A DNA stretch of 5,648 nt from JAAYBY01 sp964465385 (GTDB taxonomy: Bacteria; Bacillota; Clostridia; Saccharofermentanales; UBA5734): NCBI GenBank assembly GCA_964465385.1, contig CAYXIM010000092.1, positions 1-5,648 of the forward strand. The letters run 5' to 3'. Positions 1 through 4,857 of this stretch are shown in pieces (the stretch's first letter is position 1; each line of letters opens with the position of its first letter). The notes beneath the pieces were generated by a model, which was given only the letters and a program-made list of their open reading frames with translations, was not told the DNA's origin and ran no database searches. The translations under genes were made by a program, and so were the position numbers.

Positions 1-7
1 AAGCCGT

Positions 8-36
8 TCGACAAGACATCTGGTCTTGGGTAAACT
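8..36 (+). promoter_or_regulatory. Putative sigma-70 promoter of the nitroreductase gene
   Basis: A -35-like TCGACA (8-13, one mismatch to consensus) is separated by 17 bases from a -10-like TAAACT (31-36, four of six matches). The expected start point is near 43, giving a leader of about 24 nt. An imperfect palindrome (AAGAC at 13-17, GTCTT at 23-27, five-base centre) lies in the spacer and could be a repressor site. This is sequence matching only; a promoter further upstream, outside the window, is equally possible. Confidence 0.4.
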
Positions 37-53
37 GGCTGTGAGAACAGCCA
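36..53 (+). repeat. Perfect 7-bp inverted repeat with GAGA loop next to the Shine-Dalgarno
   Basis: TGGCTGT (36-42) and ACAGCCA (47-53) are perfectly complementary around a four-base GAGA centre, which fits the GNRA tetraloop pattern. The right arm abuts the Shine-Dalgarno sequence (GGAGGG, 55-60). In an mRNA begun upstream, this would be a small stable hairpin just 5' of the ribosome site. If transcription starts near 43, it would instead be a DNA palindrome over the start site, that is, a possible operator. Confidence 0.5.
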
Positions 54-66
54 AGGAGGGTTTGAT

Positions 67-621
67 ATGAACGAAACCATTCGGGCATTGCTGGAAAGAC
101 GCAGCATACGCAAATTCACCAGCCAGGCGTTGACAGAAGATCAGATCACCACACTTACGGACGTTGCTTTGAGCTCGGCCAGTGCGGTCAACCGACAACC
201 CTGGATTTTTCGCTTTGTCACGCGCCAGCCGCTCTTAAAAGCGCTCAGTGACCGGGCCATCCGTTACTTTGAAGAAACCGGGGATTTAGACACCCTGGCG
301 CGGATCCGCTCCCGCCACCCCAGTATCTTTTACGGGGCCCCCCTGTTGATTCTCATCGGGCTGCCACAAGCTGATGGCTCCCAGCTTGAGGCGGGCATCG
401 CTGTTGCCAACCTGGCAACAGCTGCGCAAGCCATGGGGCTGGGCTCTTGCATCATCGGCATGACCCAGGCGGCTCTGACAGGAGATGAAAAAGACGCCTT
501 TGAAAAAGAGCTGGACTGGCCTTCGGGTTTTGCCTTTGCCATCTCACTTGCAGTCGGTTACCCAGCTATGGGAAAAGAGGCGCCGCAACGCCAGCAAGAA
601 AAGGCCAGGCGTATCGATTAG
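67..621 (+). CDS. Nitroreductase family protein (FMN-dependent oxidoreductase)
   Basis: Predicted cytosolic FMN enzyme of 184 residues that would use NAD(P)H to reduce nitro compounds, quinones or an unknown substrate. The family signature at the N terminus is clear: RRSIRKF at residues 11-17, where the arginines and serine normally bind FMN phosphate. It is followed by a SASAVNRQPW stretch (37-46; N42, Q44 and W46 are typical flavin or substrate contacts). A GLGSC segment lies at 124-128. The length suits the short single-domain members. The ATG is supported by GGAGGG (55-60) six bases upstream. The gene runs convergently into the TIM-barrel gene, with a four-base overlap at the stops. The family call is solid; the physiological substrate cannot be read from sequence, and nothing nearby fixes it. 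Confidence 0.93.
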   Translation: MNETIRALLERRSIRKFTSQALTEDQITTLTDVALSSASAVNRQPWIFRFVTRQPLLKALSDRAIRYFEETGDLDTLARIRSRHPSIFYGAPLLILIGLPQADGSQLEAGIAVANLATAAQAMGLGSCIIGMTQAALTGDEKDAFEKELDWPSGFAFAISLAVGYPAMGKEAPQRQQEKARRID

Positions 622-1486
622 GCCTGTGCAGCCTTGATCTGCGCGATCAGGTGCCGGCCGATGGCCTGTAAAAAGCTTGCTGCCTGAGCGATCAGGGCAT
701 CAGGAAACCCGCTTAAAAAAGCATCCGCCTCCAAAGTCAGGTCTCCCTGATAACGGATATCAGCCAGGGCCTGGGTGATGGCGCCCCAATCCATGCCGCC
801 CAGATAGGGGGCTGTGTGCCGGTCATCACGCTTGTCATTGTCATGAACGTGCAGGGCCGTCAACCGGTCGTGTCCAAGGGCGTGGATCATGACAGCCGGA
901 TCCACGCCGACCAACCCGCAATGACCCAGATCAAGGCAGGCGGTGAAGTAGCGGGGGTCCAACTGATCCAGCATGGCTGTGAAACNNNNNNNNNNCAGAC
1001 ATTGGCCACAAAACGCTTTTGCTTTTTGTCAAACGCCCACATGTTTTCCAAGGCGATCCGGATGCCGTGACGAGCCGCCAGCACGTGCATCCGCCCGTAT
1101 TGCTGGTGGTTGAGGGTTTGTTTGGTTGCCTCATCTGCCGCATCGATGGGGTGGATCACCACCACGCTTGCGCCCAGCAGGGCTGCGATCTCCACGGACC
1201 GGTCAACCAATGGCGCCATACGTGCGTTGTAATCAGGCCGTCCTTCCAGGTGGGTCGGGTAGGGGCCATGGGCCTGGTTAAAGAAAAGGCCCAGCTGGTC
1301 AGCCTCTTCTCTGAGCCGGTGGACATGGTCCCGGTAGCCAGGCTGGCAAAGGGGATGCCCGGGGTCTTTCATGTGGTCCATCATGGAATAATCAAGGGCA
1401 TCAAAACCAGCAGCCGCCAGCAGGCGAACCGCCGTAAAATCATCAAAGCGATTGGACAGGTGTCGGGTTTGTGTGGACAGGATCAT
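618..1486 (-). CDS. Sugar phosphate isomerase/epimerase family TIM barrel (interrupted by an N gap)
   Basis: Xylose-isomerase-like TIM barrel of the AP-endonuclease-2 / sugar phosphate isomerase-epimerase superfamily, likely a divalent-metal enzyme acting on a sugar or keto-acid. Before the gap: an N-terminal strand (MILSTQTRHL), FNQAHGPYP (residues 69-77), VVVIHPID (H112) and ALENMW (E147). After it: CLDLGH, LHVHDNDKRDDRH and LTLEAD, which carry the remaining expected metal-binding D, H and E residues. Ten Ns at 986-995 put the two halves in different frames, yet both halves are intact and collinear, so this is an assembly gap rather than a mutation. The start at 1486 is chosen because GGGAGG lies six bases upstream; an in-frame ATG at 1504 lies upstream of that site and is unlikely. 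Expected protein is about 289 residues if the gap is 11 bases. It is transcribed divergently from the racemase-like gene. Hydroxypyruvate isomerase belongs to this superfamily, but I cannot assign a substrate. Confidence 0.88.
986..995. other. Assembly gap (10 Ns) inside the TIM-barrel gene
   Basis: Ten unresolved bases break the minus-strand gene after ...VANV plus the first two bases of the next codon (TG). Reading frame resumes as ...FTAMLDQL. To keep the two halves in one frame the true length must leave remainder 2 on division by 3 (8, 11, 14 ...), so 10 is a placeholder or mis-estimate. Confidence 0.95.
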
Positions 1487-1492
1487 GGGGAG

Positions 1493-1498
1493 CCTCCC
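1493..1498 (-). promoter_or_regulatory. Shine-Dalgarno deciding the TIM-barrel gene start
   Basis: On the minus strand GGGAGG occupies 1498-1493, six bases from the ATG at 1486-1484. It favours this start over the in-frame ATG at 1504, which lies upstream of the ribosome site. Confidence 0.75.
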
Positions 1499-1516
1499 GC
1501 TCATTCTGGTTGCCTG

Positions 1517-1545
1517 ATGCTAACACGCCTGTTAAAAACCGTCAA
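1517..1545 (-). promoter_or_regulatory. Putative sigma-70 promoter of the TIM-barrel gene
   Basis: On the minus strand TTGACG (1545-1540, five of six matches) and TAGCAT (1522-1517, four of six) are separated by exactly 17 bases. The expected start is near 1510, with a short leader to the ATG at 1486. Its -35 box overlaps the palindrome at 1542-1556, so it probably shares control with the divergent gene. Confidence 0.55.
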
Positions 1546-1556
1546 ACTGGGTTTGA
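1542..1556. repeat. Palindrome between divergent -35 boxes, candidate operator
   Basis: TCAAAC (1542-1547) and GTTTGA (1551-1556) are perfect inverted arms around a TGG centre. The element covers the -35 of the minus-strand promoter and overlaps the candidate -35 of the plus-strand promoter, so one bound protein could control both genes. Two back-to-back -35 boxes tend to look palindromic on their own, so the operator role is inference. Confidence 0.4.
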
Positions 1557-1579
1557 TCAAGCCATGCATGGTGTATGAT
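1553..1579 (+). promoter_or_regulatory. Putative promoter of the racemase-like gene
   Basis: TTGATC (1553-1558) is followed after 15 bases by TATGAT (1574-1579, five of six matches to the -10 consensus). Taking TTTGAT at 1552-1557 as the -35 gives a 16-base spacer. The spacing is a little short. The expected start is near 1586, leaving a leader of about 38 nt with GGAGGG at 1610-1615. Confidence 0.35.
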
Positions 1580-1623
1580 GGTGACGGAGCAGACCGCCTT
1601 GGCTTTGATGGAGGGTCCCGACC

Positions 1624-2739
1624 ATGTATATTGATGCATTGGATTTCTATTATGTTGTTCATCCTTTGAAAGAACCTTGGACAACCGCCTACGGATCGGA
1701 TGACGCCATCCACACCGTGGTCACACGGATGACATCCGGGACCACCACAGCCTGGAGCGAATCCTCTCCCTTGGCAGCGCCCACCTATTCACCCGAATGT
1801 GCCATCGGTGTGTTTGAAATAGCCTCGCGTTTTCTGGCTCCGCTGGTGGTCGGTCGTTCTTTTGCATCCGCCGAGGCGTTGCAGGATGCCATGGCCCCCA
1901 TCAAGGGCAACCCCTTTGCGCATGCCACCATTGAGATGGCCTGGTGGGTGATGGCGTCGGCGTTGCAGGACAAACCCCTTCATGTGCTGCTTGGCGCAAG
2001 CCAGGGGCCGGTTGAAACTGGCGCAGACTTCGGGGTCCAGCCATCAATCGATGGTTTGCTGGAACGCATCGACCAGGCTTTTCAGGCCGGCTACCAGCGG
2101 GTGAAACTCAAAGTCATGCCCGGCTGGGATCTGACCATGCTCCAGGCGGTCCGGTCCACCTTTCCCAAGGGGGTTTTTCACATCGACTGCAACAGCGGCT
2201 ACAGCTTGGAAACGGATCTGGCTTTCTTCAAGGCCCTGGATCCTTTGAACCTGGCTATGATCGAGCAGCCACTTCACCACACCGACCTGATTGACCATGC
2301 CCGCCTTCAAAAACAACTGGACACACCGATTTGCCTGGATGAGAGCATCAACTCGGTTTATGCGGCGAAAAAAGCGCTGGAACTGGGCGCCTGCCGTTTT
2401 ATCAACCTCAAACCCGGCCGTGTTGGCGGTTTTTTAAACACTGTTATCATCAACCGGCTTTGTGCACAGGCAGGTGTCGGCAACTGGGTGGGCGGCATGC
2501 TGGAAAGCGCCGTCGGGGCCAGCCTGTGCTTGGAATGTGCCATGCTGCCCAACATGACCTATCCCAGTGATCTTTTCCCTTCAGATGTCTTTTACGAAAC
2601 AGAGCTGTCTGTGGAGCGGCTGACACACTCAGCCCCAGGCCAGATGACCAGCCGAAACCTGGCCGGAAACCCGTTTGTTCCAGATCCACAGGTGCTCGAG
2701 GAAAGAACCGTCACGCATGTTCATATTGCCGCCAGTTGA
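1624..2739 (+). CDS. Enolase-superfamily enzyme: o-succinylbenzoate synthase / N-acylamino acid racemase type
   Basis: Cytosolic Mg-dependent enzyme of 371 residues in the muconate-lactonizing subgroup of the enolase superfamily. The N-terminal capping domain includes PLKEPWTTAYG (14-24) and a flexible-loop region with AWSESSP (43-49). The barrel carries the catalytic pair K161-L-K163, metal ligands D188, E214 and D239, and the opposite lysine K263 in NLKPGRVGG. The GGMLES motif at 290-295 followed by AMLPNMTYPSDL resembles the OSBS/NSAR family more than dipeptide epimerases, which have a DxD motif there. Members either make o-succinylbenzoate (menaquinone synthesis, MenC) or racemize N-succinyl/N-acyl amino acids; many do both. 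No other men gene is visible, and the next gene is a D-amino-acid-type PLP enzyme, so a racemase role is favoured by context (inference). The ATG has GGAGGG at 1610-1615, eight bases upstream. All expected catalytic residues are present. Confidence 0.9.
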   Translation: MYIDALDFYYVVHPLKEPWTTAYGSDDAIHTVVTRMTSGTTTAWSESSPLAAPTYSPECAIGVFEIASRFLAPLVVGRSFASAEALQDAMAPIKGNPFAHATIEMAWWVMASALQDKPLHVLLGASQGPVETGADFGVQPSIDGLLERIDQAFQAGYQRVKLKVMPGWDLTMLQAVRSTFPKGVFHIDCNSGYSLETDLAFFKALDPLNLAMIEQPLHHTDLIDHARLQKQLDTPICLDESINSVYAAKKALELGACRFINLKPGRVGGFLNTVIINRLCAQAGVGNWVGGMLESAVGASLCLECAMLPNMTYPSDLFPSDVFYETELSVERLTHSAPGQMTSRNLAGNPFVPDPQVLEERTVTHVHIAAS

Positions 2740-2757
2740 CCTTGTCTGGCCGCCCTG

Positions 2758-2781
2758 AGACGCGAACGACCAAGTGCGTCT
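2758..2781. repeat. Inverted repeat in the spacer before the PLP-enzyme gene
   Basis: AGACGC (2758-2763) and GCGTCT (2776-2781) are perfect complements separated by 12 bases, in the 98-base spacer between the racemase-like gene and the PLP-enzyme gene. No T-run follows, so it is not an intrinsic terminator. It could be an operator just upstream of a weak promoter, or an mRNA stem between the two cistrons. Confidence 0.35.
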
Positions 2782-2801
2782 GGTCTCAAAAGAACCTTGG
2801 A

Positions 2802-2810
2802 TGTGATAAA
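2802..2810 (+). promoter_or_regulatory. Weak extended -10 candidate before the PLP-enzyme gene
   Basis: TG at 2802-2803, one base, then GATAAA (2805-2810) resembles an extended -10 element. No convincing -35 lies 16-18 bases upstream. It may allow some independent expression of the PLP-enzyme gene, which otherwise would be read from the promoter near 1553. Confidence 0.22.
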
Positions 2811-2824
2811 CTGCTTGCAGCAAA

Positions 2825-2831
2825 AGAGGTG
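2825..2831 (+). promoter_or_regulatory. Shine-Dalgarno deciding the PLP-enzyme start
   Basis: AGAGGTG (2825-2831) lies six bases before the ATG at 2838. The frame is open back to a TTG at 2736, but the 34 residues encoded between do not resemble the family and the TTG has no good ribosome site, so 2838 is the likely start. Confidence 0.75.
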
Positions 2832-2837
2832 AAACGG

Positions 2838-3947
2838 ATGGGACAAAACCTGTTTACAAGTGGCGGGCAACTGCCCAGCCCGGCGTTGGCTGTTGACCTG
2901 GACCAGGTGGACCGCAACATCCAAAAACTGGTTTCAGAAAACAAACGCCACGGCATCCGTGTGCGGCCACACATCAAAACACACAAGAGCGTCTGGCTGG
3001 CCAAACGGCAGTTGGCTCTGGGGTGTCAGGGCATCACCTGCGCCAAGCTGGGGGAAGCTGAAGTCATGGCTGAAGCGGGTATCGATGACCTGCTGCTTGC
3101 GTTTCCCCTGATTGGTTCTGAAAAATGGGAGCGTTTGAAAAAACTGGCCCAGACCAAGCACGTTTTGACCATTGTTAACAGCATGACAGGGGCCAGGGGG
3201 TTGTCGGCTGTCGGCCAGGCCCTGGGTCGTCCTATCCGCGTTTTACTGGACCTGGATGGGGGGCTCAAACGGGGTGGCCTGCAGCCGCTGGAAGCCACGC
3301 GATCCTTTGCCCGGTCCATCCGCTCCTTGCCGGGGCTTGAGATCATGGGGCTGATGTATTACGCAGGCAACATTTATCAAGAAAAAAAGCTGGCGGGTTT
3401 TGACCGCATGACACGCCTGGAGCGTGACATGTGCCTGCAAACCGCGGACCTGCTGCAAGCGGATGGCTTCAAGATGGAGGTCCTCAGTGGTGGCAACAGC
3501 TTTTCAGGTAAGCGGCCGCACCTGATGACCGGCATGACGGAGGTCAGATCCGGCAATTTTATCTTTAACGATTGCAACCAGCTGTCAACCGGCATGGCAA
3601 CGGTGGCAGACTGCTGTCTGCGGGTGATCGCCACGGTCGTGTCTCGCGTCAATGACAAACGGGTCATCATTGATGCAGGCAGCAAGACCCTGACCTCTGA
3701 TGCTTGCGGCAACCGGCCGGGTTTTGGTTATGTGGTTGACCACCCGGACATCTTGATCGAAAAACTCAATGAAGAACACGGTTTTCTGGTCAGCAGCCAG
3801 GCCATCAACCTGTCCATTGGGGACCGGATCGAAATCATCCCCAACCATGCCTGCGGCCTGCCCAACCTGGTCGACCACCTATACGGTTTTCGATCCGGTG
3901 TCTTTCAGGGCCTGATTGCCGTGGAAGCCCGCGGAAAAAACCACTGA
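2838..3947 (+). CDS. Fold-type III PLP enzyme, D-serine dehydratase / D-threonine aldolase family
   Basis: Predicted cytosolic PLP- and metal-dependent enzyme of 369 residues acting on D-amino acids or D-beta-hydroxy amino acids (DSD1-like / D-threonine aldolase-like). The alanine-racemase-type barrel begins with SPALAVDLDQVDRN (14-27). RPHIKTHKS (43-51) contains K47, the expected Schiff-base lysine. CAKLGEAEVMAEAG (68-81) and LDLDGGLKRGG (137-147) are typical. SGGNSFSG (217-224) takes the place of the usual SGGS-type phosphate loop. TEVRSGNFIFND is at 234-245. The C-terminal beta domain has DAGSKTLTSD (279-288) and PNHACG (335-340), where H337 and C339 match the H-x-C zinc site of D-serine dehydratases. 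It follows the racemase-like gene by 98 bases on the same strand and ends at a shared terminator. Substrate (D-serine, D-threonine or another) cannot be decided from sequence. Confidence 0.9.
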   Translation: MGQNLFTSGGQLPSPALAVDLDQVDRNIQKLVSENKRHGIRVRPHIKTHKSVWLAKRQLALGCQGITCAKLGEAEVMAEAGIDDLLLAFPLIGSEKWERLKKLAQTKHVLTIVNSMTGARGLSAVGQALGRPIRVLLDLDGGLKRGGLQPLEATRSFARSIRSLPGLEIMGLMYYAGNIYQEKKLAGFDRMTRLERDMCLQTADLLQADGFKMEVLSGGNSFSGKRPHLMTGMTEVRSGNFIFNDCNQLSTGMATVADCCLRVIATVVSRVNDKRVIIDAGSKTLTSDACGNRPGFGYVVDHPDILIEKLNEEHGFLVSSQAINLSIGDRIEIIPNHACGLPNLVDHLYGFRSGVFQGLIAVEARGKNH

Positions 3948-3950
3948 TCA

Positions 3951-3976
3951 AAAAAGCCGCCTGGCAGGCGGCTTTT
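3951..3976. terminator. Bidirectional intrinsic terminator between convergent genes
   Basis: A 7-bp GC-rich stem (GCCGCCT at 3956-3962, AGGCGGC at 3966-3972) closes a three-base GGC loop. It is flanked by five As on the left and four Ts on the right, so it reads as a Rho-independent terminator on both strands. It begins just after the PLP-enzyme stop (3947) and about 20 bases beyond the L25 stop on the other strand. Confidence 0.88.
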
Positions 3977-3995
3977 GAACCTGTGGGAATATCTT

Positions 3996-4652
3996 TTAGG
4001 CTTCCTCGCTGCTTTCGCCCACGCGTTCCGGTTCGGGCACAGCGGCTGCGTCTTCATCAAGGGCTTCGGCGTCTTCTTCTTCCTCTTCTTCAAGGGCCTT
4101 AGGTGCCAGCACAGTGACGATCATTTCGTCGGCTGGTGTGATGGCTTCACAGCCTTCAGGCATGGTGATGTCACCCACAACCAGGCCATCGCCGATTAAA
4201 AGGCCGCTGACATCCACCCGGATGCTTTCCGGAATGGCGGCAGGCTTGCTCATCAAGGTCAGCTCATGCAGCTGCTGGGAGACAAAGCCGTCGTCGCTCT
4301 CGCGCAGGTCCTGGCCATGCAACAGGATGGGGACCTGCACTTCGATGGCTTCGTCCATGGAGATCAGCTTCAGATCGATATGCAGGTAGACGTCATCTCT
4401 GACAATGTCCTCCTGAAGGTTTTCGATCATGGCAGTCTGCGTCTCGTCATCAAGGATGAGCTTGAGCAGCACGTTTCGACCGGCGGGCGTGTTCAGGGCC
4501 CTGCGCAGGTCGGGGCTGTCCAGGTACAGGGGGATGGAGGCTTGCTGCTGTCCGTGCAGCACACCCGGGATTTTCCCATCACGGCGCAAATCCTTCAAAT
4601 AACCCTTGCTGCCCAGCGCGCGTTTGTTGGCTTTTATTTCTATGAAATTCAC
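3996..4652 (-). CDS. rplY: 50S ribosomal protein L25, long Ctc/TL5 form
   Basis: Binds 5S rRNA in the large ribosomal subunit; Ctc-type members in Gram-positive bacteria are also linked to general stress. The protein is 218 residues. The N-terminal L25 domain (about 1-95) shows the family pattern: RRDGKIPGVLHG (23-34), MIENLQEDIVRDD (75-87) and HIDL (91-94). A C-terminal beta domain follows (about 100-183), with VQVPILLHG (105-113), SIRVDVSGL (143-151) and the ADEMIVTV region (174-181). The tail from residue 187 is highly acidic, with a run of six glutamates. The start is a GTG, with AGGTG at 4664-4660 seven bases upstream, and a near-consensus promoter precedes it. It is a single-gene unit ending at the shared terminator; pth, a common neighbour, is not present. 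Confidence 0.95.
   Translation of the reverse strand: MNFIEIKANKRALGSKGYLKDLRRDGKIPGVLHGQQQASIPLYLDSPDLRRALNTPAGRNVLLKLILDDETQTAMIENLQEDIVRDDVYLHIDLKLISMDEAIEVQVPILLHGQDLRESDDGFVSQQLHELTLMSKPAAIPESIRVDVSGLLIGDGLVVGDITMPEGCEAITPADEMIVTVLAPKALEEEEEEDAEALDEDAAAVPEPERVGESSEEA
4073..4093 (-). repeat. GAA/GAG trinucleotide tract coding for the acidic L25 tail
   Basis: A purine-rich stretch of glutamate codons on the minus strand (seen as CTT/CTC repeats on the plus strand) encodes six glutamates then aspartate. Such tracts can change length by replication slippage; in-frame changes would only alter tail length. Confidence 0.6.
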
Positions 4653-4692
4653 GTTCTTTCACCTTTCTTTCCCATTCAGAGATACAAAATGA

Positions 4693-4721
4693 ATTATAAC
4701 TGAATTCAAGGGACCGGTCAA
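4693..4721 (-). promoter_or_regulatory. Strong sigma-70 promoter of rplY
   Basis: On the minus strand TTGACC (4721-4716, five of six matches) and a perfect TATAAT (4698-4693) are separated by exactly 17 bases. The expected start is near 4686, giving a leader of about 34 nt to the GTG at 4652. This is the best promoter in the window, in keeping with a highly expressed ribosomal gene. Confidence 0.85.
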
Positions 4722-4731
4722 AGAAAAAACG

Positions 4732-4784
4732 CAACCAGCTGCTAAAGGCTGCCTTCACATGGCAAAGAAGCGTCTGGTTGACGC
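4732..4784. repeat. Nested inverted repeats upstream of glycerate kinase, candidate operator sites
   Basis: CAACCAG (4732-4738) recurs inverted as CTGGTTG (4774-4780), with centres 42 bases apart. The second copy lies inside a smaller inverted repeat, GCGTC (4770-4774) and GACGC (4780-4784), that overlaps the -35 box at 4778-4783. The arrangement would suit a repressor or activator binding two sites. No regulator gene is in the window. Confidence 0.3.
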
Positions 4785-4806
4785 TGTCGGCCTTCTTGAC
4801 TATCTT
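4778..4806 (+). promoter_or_regulatory. Putative sigma-70 promoter of glycerate kinase
   Basis: TTGACG (4778-4783, five of six matches) and TATCTT (4801-4806, four of six) are separated by 17 bases. The start point is expected near 4813, with a leader of about 45 nt. It fires away from the rplY promoter; the two -35 boxes are about 57 bases apart. Confidence 0.55.
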
Positions 4807-4857
4807 GTTAGTGATGGCCATGGCAGCAGTCTGTGGGCCGCGGATGGAGGCAACAAG

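Noticed and set aside
887..985. Continuation of the TIM-barrel frame straight through the Ns
   Set aside because: The translation after the Ns in that frame does not match the family, while the neighbouring frame gives the conserved LDLGH and HVHDN motifs, so the gap length is wrong.
1019..1669. Plus-strand open frame (216 codons) opposite the TIM-barrel gene
   Set aside because: It shadows the isomerase-family coding region, runs through the divergent promoter and into the racemase-like gene, and has no recognisable domain.
2736..2837. TTG-initiated 34-residue N-terminal extension of the PLP enzyme
   Set aside because: It overlaps the previous stop codon, has no good ribosome site, does not look like family sequence, and a strong Shine-Dalgarno precedes the ATG at 2838.
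4266..4703. Plus-strand open frame (145 codons) opposite rplY
   Set aside because: It is antisense to a well-conserved ribosomal protein gene, continues through the rplY promoter, and has no ribosome site or family match.
4817..4824. Eight-base palindrome GCCATGGC near the glycerate kinase start point
   Set aside because: It is short, expected by chance in GC-rich DNA, and has no matching copy nearby.
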